Assembly (NCBI GenBank): GCA_019426215.1
Contig: CM033402.1
Location: forward strand, 8,867,246 to 8,931,245
Length of the DNA stretch: 64,000 bases
From: Buddleja alternifolia
Taxonomy: Eukaryota > Streptophyta > Magnoliopsida > Lamiales > Scrophulariaceae
Direction: 5' to 3'
Part shown: one piece after another, positions 51,501 through 60,393 of the stretch
How positions within the stretch are numbered: the stretch's first letter is position 1
How the letters are laid out: each line of letters begins with the position of its first letter
Notes under the pieces: generated by a model
The model's database searches: none
What the model was told of the DNA's origin: nothing
Seen by the model: only the letters and a program-made list of their open reading frames with translations
Program-made: the position numbers and the translations under genes

Positions 51501-51726
51501 AAGACAGAGAGAAAGACTATACCACCTTCAAGACTTAGTGTGCCTCAAATGCAATCAGATCAAAGCTGCTCATTTAGCCCAACACTGCGCATGCGCTGGA
51601 TCATTTTCCTGCAAGGAAGATTCCTCTGAGTTTAGGACTAAAATGCAAATATTTTTTAATGTGGCAGTTGATCAGAAATTTCAGCTCCTCCAAGAATGTG
51701 TCTCTTGGATACTAGAAATCAGATAG
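26543..51726 (+). CDS. POL2A: DNA polymerase epsilon catalytic subunit, 48 exons, about 2222 aa
   Basis: This is the leading-strand replicative polymerase with 3'-5' proofreading, matching Arabidopsis POL2A/TIL1 along its length. Exons are 26543-26704, 26786-26851, 26941-27000, 27113-27208, 28870-29030, 29186-29274, 29387-29604, 31026-31112, 31199-31333, 31834-31956, 33515-33598, 34506-34670, 34906-35082, 35797-35910, 36364-36468, 37414-37532, 37624-37765, 37841-37935, 38096-38201, 38283-38362, 38456-38632, 38831-38918, 39054-39134, 39257-39400, 39850-39945, 40336-40536, 41618-41672, 41763-41905, 41996-42462, 42944-43076, 43189-43386, 43469-43543, 44719-44909, 45230-45413, 45498-45562, 46844-46976, 47074-47175, 47267-47350, 47513-47587, 47734-47793, 47896-48158, 48233-48281, 48645-48805, 48883-48949, 49573-49719, 50086-50253, 50353-50562 and 51259-51726 (6669 nt). 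ExoI FDIE is near 247-250, ExoII NGDFFDW at 336, ExoIII YSVSD at 432, motif A DVAAMYPN at 599, motif [12 protein letters not shown] at 786 and motif C DTDG at 833. The C-terminal cysteine clusters (about 2102-2200) are present. The ATG at 26543 begins [13 protein letters not shown], matching the family start; an in-frame ATG at 26492 is unlikely. No lesion is seen. Confidence 0.96.
27209..28869 (+). other. Large intron 4 of DNA polymerase epsilon (1.66 kb)
   Basis: The donor GTAAAGCC follows ..EDLNL and the acceptor TTCTTCACAG precedes KNHLSG. The short open frames inside (28002-28193, 28664-28891) have no domain. I see no defined insertion. Confidence 0.7.
29634..30113. mobile_element. hAT-like MITE with GGCGC-rich ends in polymerase epsilon intron 7
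   Basis: It begins CATAGTTGTCAATGGCG and ends CGCCATTAACAACTATG, forming TIRs of about 17 bp. An exact 8-bp duplication ATCTTTGC flanks it (29626-29633, 30114-30121). Both sub-terminal regions are packed with ATGGCGC/GCGCCAT words, strikingly GC-rich against an AT-rich intron, and the centre is AT-rich. It is 480 bp and non-coding. The 8-bp duplication places it with hAT elements. Confidence 0.85.
32603..33168 (+). mobile_element. Solo LTR (Ty1-copia-like) in polymerase epsilon intron 10
   Basis: It starts TGTAGGATTAG and ends ATTCCTACCA, giving the TG..CA form with a short inverted repeat TGTAGGA/TCCTAC. An exact 5-bp duplication GTGAG lies on both sides (32598-32602, 33169-33173). Inside are a TATAAAAG-like promoter near 32973 and a GTTGGCCGTGG block near 33045. 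No internal retrotransposon genes are present, so this is the product of LTR-LTR recombination. The open frame at 32673-32867 is part of the LTR. Confidence 0.85.
42506..42625. repeat. GA microsatellites and G run in polymerase epsilon intron 29
   Basis: Two (GA)n tracts, at about 42508-42528 and 42597-42613, occur, the second running into about 13 G (42613-42625). They lie in the intron between 42462 and 42944 and explain the apparent extension of the exon-29 reading frame. Confidence 0.85.
43544..44718 (+). other. Intron 32 of DNA polymerase epsilon (1.2 kb)
   Basis: It separates ..LADPEVE from GIYETK. The open frames at 43609-43917 and 44334-44708 have no recognisable domain and overlap an ATTT repeat near 44345-44368. 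Confidence 0.6.
45563..46843 (+). other. Intron 35 of DNA polymerase epsilon (1.3 kb)
   Basis: It separates ..ITEYR from [10 protein letters not shown]. No defined insertion or alternative exon was recognised. Confidence 0.6.
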
Positions 51727-52049
51727 CTTATACTATGAAAATGAGCGCAAATCTGGGAATTTTGAGAAAATTAAGGTTGTGCCTTGGCTGGTGTGTAAGA
51801 GCTTGAAATGGTGGTGGTACAAATGTAATTTAATCAAACGATAGGTATAAATGTTATACTCATGATAAGAATACTAAGGTGGTGGAGGGGATGTGTATAA
51901 TTTGCTTTGTGTATTTCACTATTTTTACAAGGTTTTAGATAGTTGATGTGACAATACATGCAAGTCTCCGTAGTAAACTCGTTTAGTGTTTCAAATTCTG
52001 AACATTTCTGTAATTTCATTTTTCACTCTAAGCTGGTATAAGATATTTA
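51727..52049. other. 3' flank of DNA polymerase epsilon
   Basis: It contains the presumed 3' untranslated region after the TAG stop. No gene is seen, and the poly(A) site cannot be defined. Confidence 0.4.
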
Positions 52050-52426
52050 GGGATGATTGCAAAAAATCCCCCTGTGTTATTGTGAAATTGCAAAAAAACA
52101 CCTATGTTAATGAAATAGGTTAAACACCACTATGTGTTATTCAAAAGTCTGTAAAAAATCACACTTTGAAAAAAAGATAAGTGTGTTTTTTATGTTTTTT
52201 ACCTTTAGTGATGTGTTTTTTTGTCATTTATACACTCTCCAAACAAAATAAAAGGTGAAATAGTGTTATTTCAATCAAAAAACACATATTTCTTTCTATC
52301 TTTTTGATAAAAAGTGATTTTTTGCAGACTTTTGAATAATACAATGTGGTGTTTAGCTTATTTCGTTAACATATGTGTTTTTTTGCAATTTCGTATTAAC
52401 ACAGGAGGATTTTTTGCATTTATCCC
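52050..52426. mobile_element. MULE-type MITE with ~120-bp TIRs, copy 2
   Basis: The left end is GGGATGATTGCAAAAAATCC and the right end on the minus strand is GGGATAAATGCAAAAAATCC. An exact 9-bp duplication AGATATTTA flanks it (52041-52049, 52427-52435), the signature of Mutator-like transposition. It shares AAAACACCTATGTTAA and ATTCAAAAGTCTG blocks with copy 1 at 12242-12608. It is non-coding and 377 bp long. Confidence 0.9.
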
Positions 52427-52435
52427 AGATATTTA

Positions 52436-54020
52436 AGAGTTCTTTCGTTGGAGATCGCAGTTTTTAAGCAGTCGCAATCATTCATATTATGAGGTTCAAA
52501 TAAGATATTAAGATTTTACAGAATGAATGGCTGTGATTATATTCAGATTTTTTTAGGAAAATTCCATATTTAAGCGGTTTTTTCTCTAAATATGAGTATT
52601 AACTATTAAGTGATGGTAAAATGAAAGGGTAGTTTAGTATTTAACTAATAAATGTAATGAAAAAATTTGATGGAGAGATATTTATTGATATACTATAGTA
52701 ACTACACATTAGGGGTGTGGATATCGAATACTTTTAGTTCAAGGGAGATTGATGCAACTATCCCATTACATTTTCAAGTTTGTTTGAGTTGTCCAAAATC
52801 TCCATCAAAATTAAAAGCTAGGGCTTTAATTGGATGGTAATCTTCGTCGTATGTGAAAAAAGTATTTTGTTATTAAATTTTCGTTGAAAGCCGGAAAGCG
52901 TATGAATTGCTTTTGTGACAAAAAAAATCTAAAGCAAATCTTAAATTTTTCACTTATATTTGAATGATTGGAGAAAAGAGAGTCATTTCTCAAAAAGATC
53001 TTGTAAACCAGTCGCCAGATAGCATCTTTCATTACAGACCATCTGCTACCCTCTTATTTTTCTTTCTTCTTTTTTTTTCTCAAACCATTTGCTACCTTTG
53101 GAGAATTACTTCACATCTTAAATTTAGGTGATTAAACTTGTACTAATGGAAACCATAAATTGTATACACAGTAGAGCAATCAATTTGCTTCTTTTAAGAT
53201 AGTGAATGGAGTTCCTCCTTCCATTTTATCATATTTACTAGTATTGATCATTCATACTGGAAAAGCAATTTTTTTTTGCTTTTTTTTTATGCCAGCTCAT
53301 GATCTAAATGAATCGTACATTACCCTAGTACATGTTCCACAACGTTGAGGACATCGCCGAAATACGGGGGATTTTGTGACATTTAGAATTGGATGTCTTG
53401 TATAAAGATGATGACTCTTAACAAAGTCCCCCTCTACTCCCCTTTTCAGATGCTTCAGCCATTTGTGGTGAAGTCATATCATAAGATTCTTTGAAAGGTA
53501 AGCTATTCTCAATCATAAATTCAAGTCGAGCTAGATTTTGAATGAAAAGCAATGGGTAAAGCGGCGGTTGGAGGTTTTTCCTAACAAGATGAAAGTGCTA
53601 GCGATCATAAGGGGATTGTTGCCTCTTCCCCATCAAGGGTGGGGAAGACCTTTGTCTAAAATGAAAGTGTAAAGGAATGATAGCAAGAACATTGGGAGAG
53701 AAAAATGTTTTTTTTTCACTAATCATGATTAGATAATTCACTCAAAATTGTTAAAATGGTTTTATTCAAAAGTATATTAGCAATTGCCTAATCAATCACA
53801 TCTTGAGTCAAAATGATATGATGTGCGAAATAAGATTCACTTTGCCTATATTCTGATGCATAAATCGATGAATTTTGAGTTACATGTGTTTAGAATATTC
53901 AAATTAATTTTGGAGAAATTTTATAAAAACACCAAATCAACATATCTTAACATAACAAGACCTCTCATATCAACAATTCTAACCAAAGGAAAAGAAAAAT
54001 AGGAAAAAACAGGTCAATTG
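52436..54020. other. Gene-free intergenic DNA
   Basis: AT-rich DNA between the MITE and the LINE. Several short open frames exist (for example 52826-53032) but none with a recognisable domain. Confidence 0.4.
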
Positions 54021-54288
54021 TAATCATTACACTTTTTTTTTTTGGAAAATTCAATTTCATTAAAATAAAAAGAAGAAAATTACATCATACAAAGGATTCT
54101 CCTTTCATGAACCCACTTGCTAAGGCAACCTAATACCTTAACAAAACCAAACAATACAAAAATCTATCGATCGAAACACCACAATCATGAACAACCATCA
54201 CACATTCTAATCAATTAAAACCATAGCCTCCATATATTGCTCTTGGATTCAGAAATTTCCAAGCAATCCACCAGGTACGTTTGGTGAC

Positions 54289-54936
54289 TAGGGGTGGGCG
54301 TCGGGTGGGTAATTCGGGTTCAGGTAGTTCGGGTTCGGGTTTTTCGGGTAGCAAAATTGCTACCCAATCGAAACCCGAAATTTTCGGGTACCCGTTATTC
54401 GGGTACCCGAAAAATCGGGTACCCGAAATGTCGGGTTTCGGGTACCCGGATATTTGCAATCTGCTTTCAAAAGCAGATTGCAAGGTTGAAAACAGAGGCT
54501 TGAAAGCCTCTGTTTTTGCTTTACATTTTGCAAGCAACAGAGGCTATTTAGCCTCTGTTGCTTGCATTTTTTTTATTTATTATTTTTAATATTATTAATA
54601 TTCATTAGAATATAAAATTAAGAAATAAGTGAAGTTTACTTTTCTTTTGTTGTATTTCTGCTTTGCTGAGTTGCTTCTATTGCCCCCTGCTAGCTGCTGC
54701 GTTTAAGTTAACTTATATATGTATATAAATTTATTTATTTTTTTGGCTTTGACAGGGTCGGGTACCCGATCGGGTAATCGAGTAGTTAATTCCTACCCGA
54801 TACCCGAACCCGAACTACCGATCGGGTTCGGGTAATACCCGATACCCGATTTTTTTCTAAAATTTGCTACCCGAATTACCCGAACCCGATCGGGTCGGGT
54901 GGGTATCCGAAAACCCGACCCAAACGCCCAGCCCTA
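54289..54936. mobile_element. hAT-like MITE with CGGGTACCCGA repeats, nested in the LINE
   Basis: The ends are TAGGGGTGGGCGTCGGG and, on the minus strand, TAGGGCTGGGCGTTTGGG. The 8-bp flanks are TTGGTGAC (54281-54288) and CTGGTGAC (54937-54944), seven of eight identical. The sub-terminal regions are arrays of GGGTACCCGA/TTCGGGT in both orientations, and the core around 54450-54570 has small hairpins (AGAGGCTTGAAAGCCTCT, GCAATCTGCTTT..). It is non-coding, and the reading frames within it are products of the repeats. Confidence 0.85.
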
Positions 54937-55096
54937 CTGGTGACCACAAACAAACCTACTTGACCCCTTATCATTTAACTACTTGATCGAGGGCCTTTTC
55001 ACTTATAGGGCCCTGATTTGTGTTTGAATCCGACTCGAGAATATCTGCAATAAGGCTTGGAAAGGTATTTGACAGTGGTATTACTTCTTTATCTTT

Positions 55097-56859
55097 CTAC
55101 CCACGCATTTCCTTCGTATGCTTCATGGTCTTCGGTGAATCAATACAAGCATTGCTATTCAAGTCCCGTGAAGGAGAGTTGGTATTGACCTTTCCGGGAT
55201 GCAAAATATTACCCGGCCTTCGTTTGTCAATGTGTTTACTACCAGCCATCTTCCATTCATCATCACCAACCTTAGTTATCTCACTATTCTCTTTATGTTT
55301 AGGTATATAAATATTAACGGGTGGATGAATCTCTTGTTTAGCTTTAGGACAGGTCATATTTACATGGCCAAAAGAATCACAGACCTTACAAATCATCGGT
55401 TTCCACTCATATTCAACACCAATTTGGCATGTACCATTATACTCTCTAGAATCAAAAGGTAAAAGCATAAAAAACTGGCTAGGAAAAGCATCATTAACAC
55501 TCATCAGAACACAAACCAATGCATAATCAATCCGTTCCATAGATAAAGTGAAGGCATCCGGGTATAGAGGCTTATCCACAGCACTTGCAACCGTACTCAG
55601 TCCATCCAACGTCCAGTATTCCATCGGTAAATGACGAAGTTTGATCTAAATAGGTACTTCTTTATGTACTTTCTTCGCCAGTGTCATTCCTTCTCGCTAT
55701 TTTTCAAGGAATAGTGCTTGTCCCTCATATAACCACGGACCACCCTCAAGTACATCGCGCATCAATTCAAATGTAGAAAATTTGAAAAAATAAAAACCAT
55801 TACTCGTCGCCTTAACTTCAATCAAACCATTCCATATTGATAGCTCAAATTTCTCAACTCCAATGAAATACGGTTTTTTACCAATGAAATAGCCCACAAA
55901 AGTATTAGTCAACTACTTCATACCTGTTTGAGCGTGATCTCACTTAGGTCTAACAAAAATCTTCCGGTTAATTAATTCTGGTTTAACTGAATGTAACATC
56001 GTACGTTTTGTTGCATGGAAAGGATCTGTTTCAGGTGTTTTTGTAGGAATTTGGGGCCCTACTTGGACAAAACCAACTAAAAATGATGGGGATAAGGCAG
56101 GTGAAGATACCTCTGTTGTCAATTCCACCATAGACGGTAGTAATGTGCTTCAATTGGTTTCAATCCCACTTGTCTTCGCACCTGCTGCAAGGCCACAGTC
56201 CGACGAGGATGATGAATTCATATCTGCCGGTGATGCGTGAATTTGAGTATCAAACTCAGAAAATGCCTCCTTTGTAACCATTGTTTCAATCAAAGGGGCT
56301 GATGCACTTAGGTTATCTGCAGGTTTTGTTTCAACATTAACAAACCCATTCAACAAACCATCATCAGGCGCTTCCGTGACTTGGTTCGGAAGTTGATTCT
56401 TGTCCGATGATGTAACAACCGGATTTGGCGAAAATCAATTGACCCAAAATTCCCATGGTTGCGATTCTTGTATAGTAATGGAGACGCAACTACGTTGGCA
56501 AAACGTGTGGCAATCAGAGGAGACGCCGAGTCCAAAATCGGAAGTCTTGGAAAGGGGGGGAAATCAAACTTATTAGCAAACCCTAGTGATGATGTTCGAG
56601 TTATTGGCAGTGGTGATTCGGTAGCCGACGGTGGGTTTCCAGCTATTGATACATACTCTCGATCTGATATCGACGGGAGATTTTGAGAGCCCTCAATTCT
56701 CTCAACCAAAGAATTAAGATCTGGAAAGTTGAATTTGCTTGCGAAAGACGGTATACTCTTAGAAATAGATTCAAACTCCGACAAACTGAAAACTGATGAT
56801 ACATTGACATGGTTAGAAGCGGACGATTTTGATCCGAGAAGGGTAGAAGATGAAGTCAT
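55097..56859 (-). pseudogene. LINE ORF1 remnant (DUF4283 plus CCHC zinc knuckle)
   Basis: The frame begins with ATG at 56859 and is broken by stops or frameshifts into pieces at 56350-56859, 56150-56356, 55940-56131, 55697-55912 and 55097-55624. The piece at 55697-55912 carries a DUF4283-like pattern (SNGFYFFKFST..GGPWLYEG). The piece at 55097-55624 has CKVCDSFGHVNMTC, a CX2CX4HX4C zinc knuckle. This order is standard for plant L1-type ORF1 nucleic-acid-binding proteins. It is not expected to be functional. Confidence 0.8.
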
Positions 56860-57215
56860 TGTCGTTCAAATTAGGGCTTTGGTATAGAGAGAATTTTCGC
56901 CCATTATTTCTCTTAATTCTTCATACTTTTAAGTTTCAGATTTTAATCATTACACTTTTACTCCCAAAAAATCAACATATCCACTAAACCTTTTTGATCG
57001 GATCTCACGTATTTTCAATAGTGTTGGAATCTCCTTACACTTTACATATGAACGTCACATGTATAAAATATTTTCTTAAATATAAATTTAAAATAGATTA
57101 TATATGCAACATCATTTTGCAATAAAAGATCAATCTCACGTGCTTTTTCACTCCGTATAAACAATATTTTCCTATATTTTTCATGAAAATAATTTTCCAT
57201 CCAACTAGACCCTAA

Positions 57216-57737
57216 GGCTGTGTATGGTTATGTTTTCAAAATACCATTTTCATTTTTTGGATCACCAGAAAATGAAAATGCACACTTCAAGGTAAATTCT
57301 ACAAAAAATACTCAAATTTTAAATCCTACTGCACATTCTCCTATACAACAACCAATCATTTCACCTTTTCAATCAATTCACAATCTTTCATCATTAATTA
57401 CACTATCCCACTTTTCAACTAATTCTCTTTCTTACTTTATCATATTTTATAATGACTATATATATATATATATACACACACACGTACACATACTTTATAT
57501 CAAATCATTCATATATATATATATATATACACACACATTCATAATTAATTCAATCACTTCATATATCAAATCCCAATAAAATTCAACTTTATGTCACATC
57601 AAACTCCACTTCCAACTATTTCTAAAAACACATTCAAACAAACAATAAAAGTCAATATTTTTACACAAATTTTTATAATACACATTTTTTAAAAAAAAAC
57701 TCAAAATTTAACTCAAAAAACATAACCATACGGAACC
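57216..57737. mobile_element. Tourist/Harbinger-like MITE abutting the P2 promoter
   Basis: The left end is GGCTGTGTATGGTTATGTTT and the right end on the minus strand is GGTTCCGTATGGTTATGTTT. An exact TAA target duplication flanks it (57213-57215, 57738-57740). It is 522 bp, with TA/CA microsatellites at about 57459-57482 and 57512-57535. The 119-codon open frame inside is not a gene. The right end lies 12 bp from the first site II motif of the P2 promoter. Confidence 0.85.
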
Positions 57738-57748
57738 TAAATATTCCA

Positions 57749-57761
57749 AGCCCAAAGCCCA
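57749..57761 (-). promoter_or_regulatory. Two site II motifs (TGGGCT) of the P2 promoter
   Basis: AGCCCA at 57749-57754 and 57756-57761 reads TGGGCT on the minus strand, matching TGGGCY. Paired site II motifs with a nearby telo-box are the characteristic promoter layout of plant ribosomal-protein genes. Confidence 0.65.
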
Positions 57762-57813
57762 ACCAACAAACACCCAAGGGCAACATCGGCAATACGAGTA
57801 AATCACAGCAACT

Positions 57814-57822
57814 AAACCCTAA
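57814..57822 (+). promoter_or_regulatory. Telo-box of the P2 gene
   Basis: AAACCCTAA lies just before the TATA box (TATAAAT, 57824-57830). A second copy, AAACCCTAG, is at 57892-57900 in the likely 5' UTR. Telo-boxes are frequent in plant translation-machinery genes. Confidence 0.65.
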
Positions 57823-57823
57823 C

Positions 57824-57830
57824 TATAAAT
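57824..57830 (+). promoter_or_regulatory. TATA box of the P2 gene
   Basis: TATAAAT stands about 100 bp before the 5'-UTR donor at 57930, consistent with transcription starting around 57855-57865. Confidence 0.6.
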
Positions 57831-57929
57831 ACGAAACTTTCATTCCACGTATATAGCCGAATTGCGCACAACTCCTCATTTCTACTCCGTAAAACCCTAG
57901 CATTTTCAGAGATTTCATACAAGTTTCAG

Positions 57930-58050
57930 GTAATTCTCCTCCTCCTCTTCATTATACGTATAACTCGTCTATATCTATATGTTGATGTTTGTGTGGAGTT
58001 TGCTTCGGTTTTTTGTGAATTAATTTTGAGTTTTTTTGTGATTTGAATAG
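57930..58050 (+). other. Probable 5'-UTR intron of the P2 gene
   Basis: The donor TTTCAG|GTAATT at 57930 and the acceptor TTTGAATAG ending at 58050 lie two bases before the start codon. A leader intron is common in ribosomal-protein genes of plants. The splice is inferred, not proved. Confidence 0.6.
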
Positions 58051-58052
58051 GG

Positions 58053-59471
58053 ATGAAGGTTATAGCAGCTTACTTGTTGGCCGTGTTGGGTGGCAACACC
58101 TCCCCCTCCGCCGAAGATTTGAAGCATATCCTCGGCTCAGGTTCATTTTTCATTCTCTTTCAATGTTTATGTTATGCACGCCGTTAATTTTTCTTTATTT
58201 GTGCTTCAGTAGATTACTATTTGTCTAATATGATTAGATGTTTTTGAGGTTTTCTTGTTGGAATTTGGAAAATGTATTTGGATTCTCAGATTTGTGTTTC
58301 TTTCTATTGCCGGCTGTTTTTGTTAGTTAAACTTTGGTCTACAGTGAGAGCGTATTCTTGTGTGTTATTGTTTTGAATAAATTGATAGTAGGGAAGTTTT
58401 AAACTTTTAATGGAAGTTTCGTGACGATGTGTATGTACTTTATGAATGGTGAAAAGTGATAACAGTATTGAGCAGCAAAAGTTCATTTGGATTGGCAACA
58501 TTTGATTTGACTTCTAATGAGAATTTCCTCAGGTCTCGATTAGTATGGATGTGTTTTGATTCGTCTCATTTCCCTGTCGTTCAAGTTTGTCGTTCATCAA
58601 ACTGGAAAGTTTTAATTCAGAATGACGCCAGAAAAATGCAAACTCTTAATGTTCGCCCTTGAGATCAAACCCTGTTAAAGTTGAGAATATTGGCCTAATG
58701 TTATTCTAGATGTTCTTACTAACAATCCAGAATGGTATAACATGGAAAATGTGTTAACTCAATTAGAGTTGTTCATAGTAGTTCTGTTCGGTTACTAGGT
58801 TTCATACATTGCAAAAGGCTTTTAGGTTTGGGAGATTTGGAAATGCTTTCTGCTGTTGTTTTATTGGTACAACTTTTGATTGAGTATACATGATGATAGT
58901 TTGAACAGCTAAAAAGAGTAATAACTCTGTTGTCTGTTGTTTCTTGTTATTTTGCTGTGCTGTCATTATTTTGGTCTGGCCGGGGGGGTGTGGGTGTGAA
59001 ATTATAGTTTTGATGTCTTGTTAACATTAATCGAGATTTAATGTTTGGGGTGTGTTCCATGCTATTAATATATTAATTGAAATGTATTTTGATTCAGTTG
59101 GAGCTGAGGCTGATGATGACAAGATAGAGTTGCTCTTGTCCCAAGTTAAGGGCAAAGATATCACCGAGTTGATTGCTTCTGGGAGGGAAAAATTGGCCTC
59201 AGTACCCGCCGGAGGTGGTGGAGTGGCTGTTGCAGCACCTGTTGGTGGTGCAGGTGGTGCTGCACCAGCTGCCGCTGCTGAGTCAAAGAAAGAAGAGAAA
59301 GTTGAAGAGAAAGAGGAGTCTGATGATGTAACTTTCATAAACTCATTGCTTTCTGTTTCGTGTTTCAATAAATTTATTTTCTTGTCAATCTAGTAGAAAT
59401 TTTACTTCTATGGCCTAATATTTTTATTTACTTCTGTGTTGCAGGACATGGGCTTCAGTCTCTTTGAGTAA
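58053..59471 (+). CDS. RPP2: 60S acidic ribosomal protein P2, 3 exons, 114 aa
   Basis: P2 pairs with P1 on P0 to build the lateral stalk of the large ribosomal subunit, which recruits and stimulates translational GTPases. The exons 58053-58140, 59098-59327 and 59445-59471 total 345 nt. The N-terminus MKVIAAYLLAVLGGNTSPSA is typical of P2 and distinguishes it from P1. Residues about 30-65 form the rest of the helical dimerisation domain. A flexible Gly/Ala/Pro hinge and an acidic Lys/Glu stretch follow. The conserved tail SDDDMGFSLFE, the binding site for elongation factors, is encoded in large part by the tiny last exon. Length matches the family. The second intron boundary falls within the acidic stretch. 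Confidence 0.96.
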
Positions 59472-60393
59472 GAAATTGCAGAAGATGGTGCTTTTGTTTG
59501 AGACAACTGTCTGCAAACTTCCTGTCCTTGAGTTTATTGTAGTCGAAAATTTTTGTTTTATGGTTTTGGCTCTGTTTTTAGTTTGGGGATGAGGAATTTG
59601 TCTAAACTAGCTCAGATATAATATTCTTAATGTTCAATTTCATTTGCTTGAGAAGGACTACGTTATTTCCCAGTTTGTGGTCTCTTTGTTTATTGATTGC
59701 CTGTGGTTTGTTTGGCTCTTGGTTTGAAAACATATTTACTTACGGACACATGTTGATGTGGCACAATATACACCACTTGGTGTAGTACACCCGTTCACCA
59801 AAGAATTTTCCAATATGTGAGCAAGGACAATCTACTCAATGCTTTGCCACTTTGTTTTCTTTATTTTCTCGTGAGAACAAGAAAAGAGTGAAGCGATGTA
59901 ACACTCCCCTCAAAGCTTTAGAATATTCGTATTCTAGACATACCGTTGATCAGACTTAGGTGGCTCTTTCAACTTCCAACCATGTGTTCAACTTGTGTAT
60001 GTGTAGTTGGGATATTAGTGCTTTAGTGGCGGTGTTTTGCTCTTAACTCTTTAAGTGTTGTTAATTATTTTGCGACTAGTGTTGGTAATTAAGCCTTCAG
60101 GGAGTTGTAGACGAATATATAATCATCTGTAGAAGACCGTCTCGACTCCGAGTAAAATAGACATGATGATGGGTGATACTCGGGGTTCCTGGATTTGTGG
60201 TTGCTGAACATCCTCAGTTTTCTAAGAGTCTCATGTGGACTTTCAACATGAAAGGCGTAAGATGTAAAGTCTTTACGCTCCCATAAACACGATAAAAGTA
60301 TTGTGACTTGCAAATATAGACACCAAGTTGTGATAGTTCCATCATTTGTCAGGAGCGAAATGCTTAAACCTTTTAATTAATTCATTACGTTAA
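59472..60393. other. P2 3' flank and intergenic DNA
   Basis: It contains the 3' untranslated region of P2 and unassigned DNA. The minus-strand frame 60089-60313 has no recognisable domain. Confidence 0.4.

Larger units (their letters stand above)
54037..56943 (-). mobile_element. Internally deleted LINE (L1-type) with 16-bp target duplication
   Basis: TAATCATTACACTTTT flanks both sides exactly (54021-54036 and 56944-56959). The 3' end on the minus strand is a poly(A) tail (plus-strand T run 54037-54042) after a TTTTATTTTAATGAAATTG tail typical of plant LINEs. ORF1-type sequence (55097-56859) and the last ~25 codons of an ORF2-type protein (about 54211-54288, ending ..AIYGGYGFN) remain, but endonuclease and reverse transcriptase are gone. 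A hAT-like MITE (54289-54936) sits next to the deletion point. Confidence 0.85.

Noticed and set aside
57220..57579. 119-codon open frame upstream of P2
   Set aside because: It lies wholly inside a MITE and includes microsatellite-coded Ile-Tyr runs; there is no domain.
59027..59368. 113-codon open frame opposite P2
   Set aside because: It is the antisense of the P2 Gly/Ala and acidic exon, an expected by-product of biased codons.
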